Shown: positions 9,365 through 17,930, numbered from the stretch's first letter. The stretch is 40,936 nucleotides of DNA from Lachnospiraceae bacterium UBA935 (GCA_002293525.1 DBDJ01000019.1:1-40936); one strand, 5' to 3'. Numbers and translations are program-made. The notes: a model not told the origin generated them from the letters alone.

Positions 9365-10433
9365 TATTGTCGTGTTACCAGGAGATGGTATTGGACCGGA
9401 GGTTGTAAAAGAAGGAGTAAAGATCCTTGAATGTATTGGAAAAAAATACGGTCATAGGTTTTTGTTTGATTATTACCTTCTAGGGGGATGTGCCACAGAT
9501 GCACATGGAGTTCCCTTGCCAAGCGATACATGGGAAGCATGTAAAAATGCAAAAGCGATTCTAGTCGGAGCGGTTGGTGGACCAAAGTGGGATACTCTGC
9601 CGGTTGAACTGAGACCAGAACAGGGATTTAAGAAAATACGTCTGGGTTTAGAATTATTTGCCAACTTGCGTCCGGTTAAGTTACCCTTGGGATTGGAAGC
9701 GATGAGTCCTTTAAAAGACGAAATTGCTTCTCGGGGTATTGATATTATGATAGTTCGAGAATTGACAGGTGGCATATATTTTGGGGAAAAGACTCTTTCT
9801 GTAACTGAAAGCCAAGGTGAAAAGGCTACAGATATAATGAGTTATACTACTTATGAGATTGAACGCATTGGAAAACGTGCATTTGAACTGGCAAAGATGC
9901 GCAGAGGAGTGTTAACCAGTGTTGATAAGGCCAATGTTCTTGAAAGTTCTCGCTTATGGCGTAAAGTCATGCATAATTTAGCGGCCGAATATCCACAGGT
10001 AAAATACAATGATTTATATGTTGATAATGCCGCTATGCAGTTAATTAAAGCGCCACATACATTTGATGTGTTAGTCACTGAAAATATGTTTGGAGATATT
10101 TTATCGGATGAGGCAAGTATGCTGTCAGGATCAATAGGACTTCTTCCATCGGCTAGTCTTAGTGCAAATAAAACAGCCCTCTATGAACCGATACATGGAT
10201 CAGCTCCCGATATTGCTGGCCAAAACGAAGCAAATCCGATTGCAACAATTCTATCAGTAGCAATGATGTTGAGATATTCTTTTGACATGTTAACTGAGGC
10301 TGATGATATAGAATCAGCAGTAGATGAGGTGTTACGGGCAGGGGTCCGCACTTCGGATTTGAGCGGCTCAAAACGTGCAGTTGGTACAAATGAAATGGGA
10401 GATGCCATTTGCTCCTGCTTAGAAAATAAATAA
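9354..10433 (+). CDS. leuB: 3-isopropylmalate dehydrogenase
   Basis: This 359-residue NAD-dependent beta-decarboxylating dehydrogenase converts 3-isopropylmalate to 2-oxoisocaproate. It begins with the LPGDGIGPEVV motif. It also carries the substrate-binding RELTGGIYFG segment and the family signature NMFGDILSDEASMLSGSIG near residue 242, where the metal-binding aspartates lie. The length is normal. The start ATG 9354 lies inside leuD, preceded by AAGGGAGG. It completes a full acyl-chain elongation module (LeuA, LeuCD, LeuB). The order A-C-D-B differs from the common leuABCD, and the set lacks the ilv genes often found beside it. Confidence 0.95.
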   Translation: MNCNIVVLPGDGIGPEVVKEGVKILECIGKKYGHRFLFDYYLLGGCATDAHGVPLPSDTWEACKNAKAILVGAVGGPKWDTLPVELRPEQGFKKIRLGLELFANLRPVKLPLGLEAMSPLKDEIASRGIDIMIVRELTGGIYFGEKTLSVTESQGEKATDIMSYTTYEIERIGKRAFELAKMRRGVLTSVDKANVLESSRLWRKVMHNLAAEYPQVKYNDLYVDNAAMQLIKAPHTFDVLVTENMFGDILSDEASMLSGSIGLLPSASLSANKTALYEPIHGSAPDIAGQNEANPIATILSVAMMLRYSFDMLTEADDIESAVDEVLRAGVRTSDLSGSKRAVGTNEMGDAICSCLENK

Positions 10434-10482
10434 AACATAACTTAAGTAATGAAAATAAAACTAAATTTTATGCATTAAAGGA

Positions 10483-10511
10483 TTGACATGAGGATTTTAA
10501 AATGATAGTAT
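10483..10511 (+). promoter_or_regulatory. Sigma-70 type promoter of the tetR-ABC operon
   Basis: TTGACA at 10483-10488, a 17-base spacer, then TAGTAT at 10506-10511. The -35 matches the consensus exactly. The -10 lies within the left arm of the palindrome at 10507-10544, so a protein bound there would block RNA polymerase. Confidence 0.75.
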
Positions 10512-10544
10512 ATTTACATACATATATATGTATGTAAATATACT
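10507..10544. promoter_or_regulatory. 38-bp perfect palindrome, probable TetR operator
   Basis: The left half reads AGTATATTTACATACATAT and the right half is its exact reverse complement, so all 38 bases are symmetric. It overlaps the -10 box and ends 15 bases before the GTG start of the TetR gene. The TACATACATA core resembles operators of TetR-family regulators in Firmicutes. Autorepression and control of the exporter is the natural reading; binding is inferred. Confidence 0.8.
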
Positions 10545-10559
10545 GAAAGGAAATTAAGC

Positions 10560-11204
10560 GTGGGAAGAAATAAATATCCTGAAATAACGGAACAACGTAT
10601 TTTAGACTCAGCCTATAAACTGTTTCTTGAGAAGGGCTGGGGTAATACTACAATTCAAGACATAATTGATGATTTGGGAGATCTAACGCGCGGAGCATTT
10701 TATCATCACTTTAAGTCGAAGGAGGATATTATTGATGCAGTTACAACCAGAATGTTCTATAATGAAAATCCATTTGAGAAAGTAGAATCAAACCAAAGTT
10801 TAAATGCGTTCGATAAACTGAAAAATATAATGAATACGCTGTTAAACAACAAAATAAGCCTCCAGTTGTTAAAACAAATAGACCCATCAGTCAGAGAAAG
10901 CCCCCAAATTATTGCAAAACAGTTACATGAGTGTAAAACAGTTGTTGCTCCGTTGATTGAAAGTTTATTAGTGAAAGGACTTGAAGATGGTTCTATCGTA
11001 GTTGAAAGACCGGGGCAAGTAGCTGAAGTAATTAGTTATCTTATGGTTTTATGGGTATCGCCACAATTCCAGAATAATGATGAGACTGTTTTTGTTAATG
11101 TAATTGAAACATTCGCAGATGTACTTAATAGAATTGGCGTACCGGTTGTTGATCAGGAACTTAAAGAGTTAAGCTTACAAGTTTATAGGGAAATACACAC
11201 TTGA
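10560..11204 (+). CDS. TetR/AcrR-family transcriptional regulator
   Basis: This 214-residue protein has a TetR_N helix-turn-helix near residues 8-60 (ILDSAYKLFLEKGW, then GAFYHHFKSKEDI, the typical recognition-helix ending). The rest is a helical ligand-binding domain with no recognisable subfamily motif. The start is GTG 10560, with GAAAGGA just upstream; no ATG lies close enough to replace it. A perfect palindrome overlaps its promoter. It is followed at 91 bases by an ABC exporter, so it probably represses its own operon and releases it when a peptide or other hydrophobic ligand binds. The stretch 11205-11294 can form short hairpins (ACTTCG/CGAAGT) but shows no clear terminator. Confidence 0.93.
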   Translation: MGRNKYPEITEQRILDSAYKLFLEKGWGNTTIQDIIDDLGDLTRGAFYHHFKSKEDIIDAVTTRMFYNENPFEKVESNQSLNAFDKLKNIMNTLLNNKISLQLLKQIDPSVRESPQIIAKQLHECKTVVAPLIESLLVKGLEDGSIVVERPGQVAEVISYLMVLWVSPQFQNNDETVFVNVIETFADVLNRIGVPVVDQELKELSLQVYREIHT

Positions 11205-11294
11205 ACAAGTTTAAATACTTCGAATAAAACCGAAGTAGACAGTGCCGTGGGAAAGCCAAACGTCAACCACGAGTTTTAATCAGGAGGATCATAA

Positions 11295-12992
11295 ATGAAG
11301 AAATATGTTTTTCATAATAAAGGGTTGTTATTTTTAACTTTATTGGCAGGTGTTTTATATTCAGGGATTTCGGCTTTTTTAGCGGTAATATTTCAATTAT
11401 TTCTAGATACCGCGGTAGCAAAGAATATGCCGGAGTTTATTAAGCTAGTAATATTTACCGTTCTCTTTGTAATTGTTTGTGGCATTTTGCATCTGGTTTT
11501 TACAAAATTGGGAAAAAAATTAGTAAATCGTATTATCGCTGAATTAAGATTTGAGGCATTTGAAGGGATATTCAAGCGTAATATTTCTGATTTTAAATCT
11601 GTAAATTCAGCAGATTATATTTCAGCATTAACAAATGATATCAAAATTATAGAAGAAAATTATTGTCAGCCCCTCTTATTAGCATTACTTAGCCTTGTGG
11701 AATTAGTTGCCTCTGTAACAATCATGATAGTATATTTCAGTCCACTTATACTTATTATACTAATCTTATTAATTATTATGATGGCAACAATTCCAGGTGT
11801 TTTCAATAAAACTATGAATAACCGACAAAGTCGATACTCTGGCAAAATGTCAGATTTAACAATAATGATTAAAGATTTTATGTCTGGATTTGAGGTTATA
11901 AAATCTTATAGAATGCATGATCACATTAAAAAGTCTTTTCATGAAAATAACAAAACTACAACTGAATCTAAATATGTTTTTGATAGTATATCTGCTCTTG
12001 TAGAGTCAGTGTCAATGGTATTAGGATATATTGTACAAATAGTTATTTTCACTATATCAGCATATTTCATTCTTATTGGAAGATTTACTGTCGGTCAGTT
12101 GGGCGGTATTCTTCAGATTACCGGACAAATAGTCGGACCGATTCAAATATTATCGCAAAGTCTGCCCAAGATCAAAGGAACCGGAACAGTTGTTAAGCGG
12201 CTTACAGACTTTATAGAATATAAAAGCGATGCATTGGCCGGCAATGTCCAACCAACCTTTAATCAAGGAATCACTGTAAAAGATGTATATTTTAATTATG
12301 TAGAAGAAATGGGTGTACTACGTGGCGTAAATTGCCAATTTAAGAAGAATGGGAAATATGCAATTATCGGAAAAAGCGGCTGCGGAAAAACCACATTGAT
12401 TAATTTAATAAACGGTTATTTTGGTCAATATAAAGGTGAGATCTTGTATGATAATACAGAATTACATAATCTGGATATCGAACAGTTAAACGAGATGACT
12501 GCTGTCATACATCAAGATGTTTATATGTTTGATGAAAGTATATACGATAACATATGTCTCCATAAGGACTTATCAAAAGAACATTTGAATATGACATTGA
12601 AAATGAGCGGGGTTAATACATTTATTGACGAAAAAAGAACACTTCAAGCAAATGTAGGAGAAGACGGAGCAAATCTCTCAGGGGGGCAGAAGCAGCGTAT
12701 AGCAGTTGCACGGGCCTTGGCTCAGAATAAACCGATTCTCATACTTGATGAGGGAACTTCGGCTATTGATTTAAAAACAGCAGTTGACATAGAAAGTAGA
12801 TTGCTTTCATTAGATAACCTAACTGTTATTACAATAACACATTCGTTCAATCCGAGTCTGCTTCGCAAATATGACAAAGTATTGTTTATGGAAAATGGCA
12901 CTTGTACTTCAGGAACATTTGATGAACTATTAGAGAACTGTGATGCATTTAATGAATTTTTCATGTTAAATAAGGATAAAGAAGCCTTTTGA
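11295..12992 (+). CDS. ABC exporter half-transporter (membrane domain fused to ATPase)
   Basis: The N-terminal half (about 1-310) is an ABC_membrane domain with several hydrophobic helices. The C-terminal half is an ATPase with Walker A GKSGCGKTT (from residue 359), signature LSGGQ (from 461) and Walker B LILDEG (D485, E486). The start ATG 11295 follows CAGGAGG. A single half-transporter of 565 residues is expected to act as a homodimer or with a partner not in this window. No peptidase C39 domain is present, so it does not process a ribosomal leader. Its place after the NRPS, leu genes and TetR suggests export of, or self-protection from, the peptide product. It could also be a general multidrug exporter. 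Confidence 0.93.
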   Translation: MKKYVFHNKGLLFLTLLAGVLYSGISAFLAVIFQLFLDTAVAKNMPEFIKLVIFTVLFVIVCGILHLVFTKLGKKLVNRIIAELRFEAFEGIFKRNISDFKSVNSADYISALTNDIKIIEENYCQPLLLALLSLVELVASVTIMIVYFSPLILIILILLIIMMATIPGVFNKTMNNRQSRYSGKMSDLTIMIKDFMSGFEVIKSYRMHDHIKKSFHENNKTTTESKYVFDSISALVESVSMVLGYIVQIVIFTISAYFILIGRFTVGQLGGILQITGQIVGPIQILSQSLPKIKGTGTVVKRLTDFIEYKSDALAGNVQPTFNQGITVKDVYFNYVEEMGVLRGVNCQFKKNGKYAIIGKSGCGKTTLINLINGYFGQYKGEILYDNTELHNLDIEQLNEMTAVIHQDVYMFDESIYDNICLHKDLSKEHLNMTLKMSGVNTFIDEKRTLQANVGEDGANLSGGQKQRIAVARALAQNKPILILDEGTSAIDLKTAVDIESRLLSLDNLTVITITHSFNPSLLRKYDKVLFMENGTCTSGTFDELLENCDAFNEFFMLNKDKEAF

Positions 12993-13020
12993 TGATTGGT
13001 GATTTTTGAGGAGAAAACAT

Positions 13021-13290
13021 ATGACGGAAAAATATTTCGGCGACATAATCGAAGATAAGGTGGAGGGTTTTGCCAAAAAAGTTGATAAGCTTATAGAGGA
13101 GAAGATGGAGCGAAAGTGTGCACGGGTATTTACAAGATTAATTTCTGTTCTAACTTCACTTGGTTTGATTGTTGGAGCAAGATTCCTTATAAATAAAGGT
13201 CATATAATTACCGGCCGGATATGTATGATTATTGGAATATCGGCTCTTTTCTTCGAGATTTTGAGGATTGTTATATTCAAAAGGGATTAA
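13021..13290 (+). CDS. Small membrane protein with two predicted transmembrane helices
   Basis: I do not recognise this 89-residue protein. The first 40 residues are highly charged (MTEKYFGDIIEDKVEGFAKK and onward, ending EEKMERK) and look amphipathic-helical. Two hydrophobic segments follow (VFTRLISVLTSLGLIVGARF and GRICMIIGISALFFEILRIV), separated by a short NKGH loop. I start it at ATG 13021, which has GAGGAG eight bases upstream; a longer reading would begin inside that ribosome binding site. It lies 28 bases after the ABC exporter, so it is probably co-transcribed and may be an accessory or immunity-like membrane protein. That role is a guess from position. Confidence 0.75.
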   Translation: MTEKYFGDIIEDKVEGFAKKVDKLIEEKMERKCARVFTRLISVLTSLGLIVGARFLINKGHIITGRICMIIGISALFFEILRIVIFKRD

Positions 13291-13478
13291 GTAAAATCTT
13301 TAGGTAAATAGTTTTTGGAACTTCATGCTTTTAGACCCCGGACAGTCATATCTAACCTTGACAACTGTAGATTAGACAAAAAAACTGTAGATTAAGCAAA
13401 GGTACTTGCGTTGTTTTGTTGTTAAACTAAAATATACTTATAGACTGTCAAGCTATCAATATGCAAAGGAGGAAAAAA
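13291..13478 (+). promoter_or_regulatory. Chitinase upstream region with a 20-bp-period direct repeat
   Basis: AACTGTAGATTA occurs at 13363-13374 and again at 13383-13394, exactly 20 bases apart, so both copies face the same side of the helix. A possible promoter follows: TTGTTT (13411-13416), 16 bases, TATACT (13433-13438). AAAGGAGG precedes the chitinase start. The repeat is a candidate activator or repressor site; no protein is assigned. Confidence 0.45.
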
Positions 13479-15968
13479 ATGAAAGCAAGAAGGAAATCAA
13501 AGAAAACGACAGCAAGATTACTATCATTAGTGATAACACTGGTATTCCTGCTATCAACAGCGATTCCGGTAGGGGCCACAGGAGAAAGAGTTACTTATTC
13601 ACCTGAAACCGGTACATATTACAATGTTATGTATTACGGCGACTGGACGATGTGGGGGGGCCTTCATCCGAGACATATCCCGGCCGATCAGATCACTCAT
13701 CTGAATTATGCGTTTATGGATTTTGATGCCAATGCCAATCTGGTATTTACTGATAAGGATGCGGCAATCGACGCCTCTGTCGGCATGGAAGGGGTAACCT
13801 GGGGCGAGCCCAATGCCGGTATCCTATCCGGTCTGCAGGTATTGAGAGCAAATAATCCCAATCTCAGGATTGGTATTTCGGTCGGCGGATGGACCAAGTC
13901 GGGTGATTTTGCTGAAGTTGCCGACGATCCGGATCTGCGGGCCAAACTGGTTGACAATCTGGTTAAGTTTGTAAAGTATACCGACATGGATTTCATCGAT
14001 GTTGACTGGGAATATCCGGGTTCGGTCCGGGCTTCGGAAGGTGGCGGCGATGAAGGTACTCCCAATGCCAAGCCGCAAGATAAGGCTAATTTTATTACGC
14101 TGCTTTGGGATTTGAGAGAGGCGCTGGATGAACTGGCTGTGGATACATGCAGATACTATGAACTGTCAGTGGCACTTCCGGCCTCTCCCAACCAGCTGAC
14201 CACATCAATTGATATTCCGGCATTATATGATGTCGTTGACTTTGCCAATATCATGACTTACGATATGTCAGGGTCGTGGGATCCGATTTCAGGGCATCAT
14301 ACCCCGCTCTATACCAATCCTCTGGGGCCTTGGGGTGCCAGCGGGATTTCCGTTGACAGCAGTATAAGGCATCTGCTGGCCAATGGGGCGATTCCGGAAA
14401 TAACCAACGTCGGGAGTGCTTTTTACGCCAGAGGCTTTAAGGCGGGAGGGCCATTTCTGCCGCATGGCGGAGCCTTGAACAATGTGAGTTACAAAGATCT
14501 GAACTTTGCCGGTCTGCAGTATGGCTGGGACGATGTGGCCAAGGCACCTTATTTATATAGTGCTAGTTTGAATCAGTTCTATACATTTGACGATGTTCAT
14601 TCCATAGCGGAAAAAGCAAATTATGTCAAGCAGTATAACCTGGGCGGCATGTTCAGCTGGCAGCAGTCGGATGACAAAGAAACGGTAGTCGGCAGTGGTG
14701 TCAGGGATGAGCTGACGAAAGCGATTAAGCAAGGCTTATATGGCAATAATGACCTTCCGGATCATGTACTTTGTAAAGTTAATCCCAATATTGACGTTTC
14801 GGTTGACATAACACCGATTACCGGCGGATTTAACATAACCATAAACAATCTGGCAACTGTCGATGAAAGCGGCATTGTTCTTGAATCGGTAGAATGGCAG
14901 GCAGAAACCGTGAAGCTGCCGAAAGTATATATCAAGTCAGCCAACGGCGCGACATTTTCTACTTCCACTGCTGCCGACTCACCGCCGGTTACCAATGAGG
15001 ACGGCTATGGAGTGGTGGATCTGGGAGCTATCTATGCGAAAAAGATGATCCCTCAGGGAGAATCGGTCAGTTTCCAGGTCATGACCAGCGGACCGGCTAA
15101 TGTAGCGGATATCGAGTGCATTAAACTGTCACAGCGCATTGCCACCGACGCACCGGAAATCAGTAAACAGCTTGTTTACGGCAGCTGCGGCGAACCGGCG
15201 GATGCGGCCCCCGTCATAACGGGAGCAGACGATGTAACGATAGCGGAAGGAACTGCTTTTAATCCGATGCAGGGAATAACAGCATCGGATGCGGAAGACG
15301 GCGACCTGACTTCCGCTATCAATGTCAGCGGTACAGTTGATACCAATACGGCAGGAGTTTATACCCTGACTTATACGGTAACCGATACAGCCAATCAGAC
15401 GGTGTCCGTCACCCGAACGGTTACGGTGACTTCGTCCTCGGTCAATACGCCCCCGGTGATTAGTGGCGTTATGAATAAGACCATCAATGTCGGCGATTCT
15501 TTTGACCCGATGCAGGGAGTAAGTGCCTCCGATGCGGAAGATGGTAATCTTACGAACAATATTGTTGTTACCGGTACGGTCAATACGGCAGTGGCAGGCC
15601 AATATTCGCTGAATTATTACGTAGAAGACTCAGGTCAGGCTTCGGATAGTGAAAACTGTGTGATTACGGTTCAGGCCAACAGCATCGATACCTATGATCC
15701 CAATCGGATCTATCTGGCCGGTGACACCGTAATATACAATGGTGAGATCTATGAGGCCTTATGGTGGGTTCAGGGCGGCGCAACACCGGATGTAAACCAG
15801 GCATGGAAGAAAGTAGTCGGCGATGATGAACCGTTAGGAGAATATAATCCTACGAAAGCCTATGTAGCCGGCGACAAGGTTACCTACGGAGGCCAGGTTT
15901 ACCAGGCTAAATGGTGGACTCAAGGGGAAACGCCAGGCAGTAGCAGCGTTTGGCAATTAGTCGTATGA
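13479..15968 (+). CDS. Secreted GH18 chitinase with two CBM5/12 chitin-binding modules
   Basis: This 829-residue protein starts with a Sec signal peptide (basic MKARRKSKK, hydrophobic core, cleavage near VGATG). The GH18 catalytic domain (about 40-415) carries the DxxDxDxE motif as D171-F-I-D174-V-D176-W-E178, so E178 is the likely acid/base. An unassigned beta-rich stretch (about 430-570) follows, then two DUF5011/HYR-like Ig modules (about 578-650 and 657-735), each with a DAEDGDL or DAEDGNL segment. Two CBM5/12 modules end it (about 738-783 and 788-829; both with the pattern AGD.V.Y.G..Y.A.WW). ATG 13479 is preferred because the upstream in-frame ATG 13461 lies before the AAAGGAGG. It probably degrades chitin outside the cell. 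No cell-wall anchor is visible, so it is likely secreted or bound to chitin. Confidence 0.94.
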   Translation: MKARRKSKKTTARLLSLVITLVFLLSTAIPVGATGERVTYSPETGTYYNVMYYGDWTMWGGLHPRHIPADQITHLNYAFMDFDANANLVFTDKDAAIDASVGMEGVTWGEPNAGILSGLQVLRANNPNLRIGISVGGWTKSGDFAEVADDPDLRAKLVDNLVKFVKYTDMDFIDVDWEYPGSVRASEGGGDEGTPNAKPQDKANFITLLWDLREALDELAVDTCRYYELSVALPASPNQLTTSIDIPALYDVVDFANIMTYDMSGSWDPISGHHTPLYTNPLGPWGASGISVDSSIRHLLANGAIPEITNVGSAFYARGFKAGGPFLPHGGALNNVSYKDLNFAGLQYGWDDVAKAPYLYSASLNQFYTFDDVHSIAEKANYVKQYNLGGMFSWQQSDDKETVVGSGVRDELTKAIKQGLYGNNDLPDHVLCKVNPNIDVSVDITPITGGFNITINNLATVDESGIVLESVEWQAETVKLPKVYIKSANGATFSTSTAADSPPVTNEDGYGVVDLGAIYAKKMIPQGESVSFQVMTSGPANVADIECIKLSQRIATDAPEISKQLVYGSCGEPADAAPVITGADDVTIAEGTAFNPMQGITASDAEDGDLTSAINVSGTVDTNTAGVYTLTYTVTDTANQTVSVTRTVTVTSSSVNTPPVISGVMNKTINVGDSFDPMQGVSASDAEDGNLTNNIVVTGTVNTAVAGQYSLNYYVEDSGQASDSENCVITVQANSIDTYDPNRIYLAGDTVIYNGEIYEALWWVQGGATPDVNQAWKKVVGDDEPLGEYNPTKAYVAGDKVTYGGQVYQAKWWTQGETPGSSSVWQLVV

Positions 15969-16004
15969 CTCTTCATGTAAACCTCTGAATAAAAGGCTTT
16001 GAAT

Positions 16005-16050
16005 AATAAAACCATTGTATGGCACTTTTTGGCCCTACAATGGTTTTATT
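16005..16050. terminator. Rho-independent terminator after the chitinase gene
   Basis: The arms 16005-16019 (AATAAAACCATTGTA) and 16036-16050 are perfect reverse complements, around a 16-base loop that can itself pair TGGC with GCC. The T-rich end of the right arm supplies the U-tract. The symmetry suggests it could act in both directions. Confidence 0.8.
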
Positions 16051-16142
16051 CATTGCTGCAGCACAGTCTGTTTCTTTCACTTGACAAAGTCCGGCATTGC
16101 AATTATAGTAATAATTGTTCTTCATCCAATTTCATCATGATC

Positions 16143-16250
16143 GCTAGGGGTGCGCAACGGCTAAAGCCGCGCTGAGATGGGATTTCTATATTTATAAAGA
16201 ATCCGGACCCTCATACCTGAATCGGTTAATACCGACGTAGGGAAGCTTAT
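16143..16250 (+). ncRNA. TPP riboswitch (THI element)
   Basis: The conserved blocks appear in order: AGGGGTGC (16146), GCTGAGATGGGAT (16171), ACCCTCATACCTGAATCGG (16207) and ATACCGACGTAGGGAAGC (16230). The variable arm lies between the CTGAGA and ACCTGA blocks. It precedes the thiamine transporter gene. Downstream, CCTCCT (16281-16286) can pair with the AGGAGG of the thiT ribosome binding site (16305-16311), which points to control of translation initiation. Confidence 0.93.
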
Positions 16251-16280
16251 TCTGACAATTTATTTACCATAGATTGGCAG

Positions 16281-16311
16281 CCTCCTGCGATTACATATCA
16301 TTCTAAGGAGG
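16281..16311 (+). promoter_or_regulatory. Riboswitch expression platform sequestering the thiT ribosome binding site
   Basis: CCTCCT at 16281-16286 is complementary to the AGGAGG at 16306-16311, with an 19-base loop between. With TPP bound, this hairpin would hide the Shine-Dalgarno sequence seven bases before the ATG at 16318. No T-tract follows, which argues against termination. Pairing is seen in the sequence; the switching is inferred from the family. Confidence 0.65.
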
Positions 16312-16317
16312 TTTTTT

Positions 16318-17016
16318 ATGTCAGTCTTTGCCGAGAAAGTCATTGATCCTGAATGGGGGAACTATTTTGAACTGAAGCCGGCCGGTTACGTGCTTATCAT
16401 CTTGGTGATGGTTGCGGCCCTGTTACTGGGAAGCCTGTTACACGGTTCCAGAAAATCAGGCGTATCGCCGGTGCCTGCTGGTGCATTCCGTACCAGACGG
16501 CTGATTTTTTCCGCGGCAGCCATGGCTTTGGCTTATGTAACGTCTTTTATCAAGCTGGTCGATATGCCCATGGGTGGCTCGGTCACACTGCTCAGCATGT
16601 TTTTCATCTGTCTGGCAGGGTATTGGTACGGGCTTGGGACCGGCTTGCTGACGGCTGTTGCCTACGGGTGTCTGCAGCTGGTTACAGACCCCTATATTAT
16701 CAGTATTCCTCAGATGCTGACGGATTATATTCTGGCCTTTGGCGCACTGGGACTGTCCGGTCTTTTCTCGAAAAAAAAGTATGGCTTACCGATTGGTTAT
16801 CTGACCGGTGTAGCCGGGCGGTTTGCTTTTACGTTTTTGTCAGGCTTGATTTTCTTTGGAAGTTATGCCGCCGATTATAATATGGCAGCACCGCTCTATT
16901 CTTTTGTATATAATGGCGCATATCTGGGTTTGGAAGCCCTGATTACCGTTGTAGTGATCATGCTTCCCCCTGTTGCCAAAGCACTAAAATCAGTCAAGAA
17001 TATGGCAATTACCTGA
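16318..17016 (+). CDS. thiT: Energy-coupling-factor thiamine transporter S component ThiT
   Basis: This 232-residue membrane protein binds thiamine and works with a shared ECF module (EcfA, EcfA', EcfT), which is not in the window. It has about six to seven hydrophobic segments. The ThiT core matches: LIFSAAAMALAYVTSFIKL, then MPMGGSVTLLSMFFI, then the YWYGLGTGLLTAVAYGCLQL segment, and PIGYLTGVAGRF later. The first 55 residues form an extra N-terminal helix with a soluble linker, slightly longer than usual. The TPP riboswitch upstream independently supports a thiamine role. It stands alone between the chitinase terminator and the next gene and is unlikely to be functionally linked to either. 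Confidence 0.92.
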   Translation: MSVFAEKVIDPEWGNYFELKPAGYVLIILVMVAALLLGSLLHGSRKSGVSPVPAGAFRTRRLIFSAAAMALAYVTSFIKLVDMPMGGSVTLLSMFFICLAGYWYGLGTGLLTAVAYGCLQLVTDPYIISIPQMLTDYILAFGALGLSGLFSKKKYGLPIGYLTGVAGRFAFTFLSGLIFFGSYAADYNMAAPLYSFVYNGAYLGLEALITVVVIMLPPVAKALKSVKNMAIT

Positions 17017-17072
17017 ACCTGCCCTTTTAAATATCCGGACGAAATGAATACTGTCCCGAAAAGGAGATTACT

Positions 17073-17837
17073 ATGAGCCTGGCAATTCTTCCCCTTATCA
17101 TCTTAGGAATTTTTTTTCTCATCGTACTCACGGTCAGTATCGTCATCAATCAAATAAGCCGGAAGATCCGCGGTTTTTCCCGGCAGATACTGGGAACCGA
17201 ATCCTTGTCCGCCGGGATTGAGAAAATGCAGCAGGAGTATTCCGTAACCCCCAAATCTGTTTCTGCTATGACGAGCTTATATCTGCCCAAAATTAAGGCT
17301 GATTTTCCTGAATTTCAATATGACGAAATGAAGCAAAGAGCAGAAAACGTCTTATGCTCTTACTTACTGGCAATCGACCGGAACGCCCCACAGGAGTTAA
17401 GAGAGGGGAGCGCTGAGCTGCGTCAGAAATTAAAGATGCATATCGGCATGCTGCAGGATAAGGGGCAGATCGAGCATTTTGAAAAAATCAAGCTGCACCG
17501 GACCGAGATTTTAGAATACCGCAAACGCGATGGCCGCTGCATCATTACCTTCCAATCGGCCCTGCAGTATCATTATTATCTGACGGAAGCGGCAAAGGGG
17601 ATCATTGCCGGAAGCACAGATATGCTTACGCAGTCCAAATTCAATGTAGATGTTATTTATATTCAAAACCGTGAGAAAGCCGACGGCAAATATGAGACGT
17701 CAGTAGGCTTGAACTGTCCTAACTGTGGTGCGCCGATCGGCGGCTTGGGACATAAGGCCTGTGAATATTGCGGTACGCCGGTGATTGAGCTGAATATTTA
17801 TGTTTGGAGTTTCAGTGATATCAGAGCGGTCAGGTAA
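17073..17837 (+). CDS. Membrane-anchored protein with C-terminal zinc ribbon, function unknown
   Basis: The 254-residue product has one N-terminal transmembrane helix (ILPLIILGIFFLIVLTVSIV), a soluble middle of about 180 residues, and a C-terminal zinc ribbon (CPNC at about 223, CEYC about 14 residues later). The middle (SVSAMTSLYLPKIKADFPEF and onward) recalls Tim44-like or TIM44-related zinc-ribbon proteins of Firmicutes, but I cannot confirm this by eye. The start ATG 17073 follows AAAAGGAG. It lies 56 bases after thiT and could be read from the same transcript. No catalytic motif is visible. Confidence 0.8.
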   Translation: MSLAILPLIILGIFFLIVLTVSIVINQISRKIRGFSRQILGTESLSAGIEKMQQEYSVTPKSVSAMTSLYLPKIKADFPEFQYDEMKQRAENVLCSYLLAIDRNAPQELREGSAELRQKLKMHIGMLQDKGQIEHFEKIKLHRTEILEYRKRDGRCIITFQSALQYHYYLTEAAKGIIAGSTDMLTQSKFNVDVIYIQNREKADGKYETSVGLNCPNCGAPIGGLGHKACEYCGTPVIELNIYVWSFSDIRAVR

Positions 17838-17930
17838 TGCATATGCTGCTGCTATCAAGGGACGCCGGGTAGAGCTTTTCCATACATATTGTTATACGTT
17901 TAAAACCTCTCATTCTATTTATCTCCCATG

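Noticed and set aside
11217..11271. Hairpins between tetR and the ABC gene (ACTTCG/CGAAGT, CGTGG/CCACG) as an attenuator
   Set aside because: Stems are short and no T-tract follows; no leader peptide was found.
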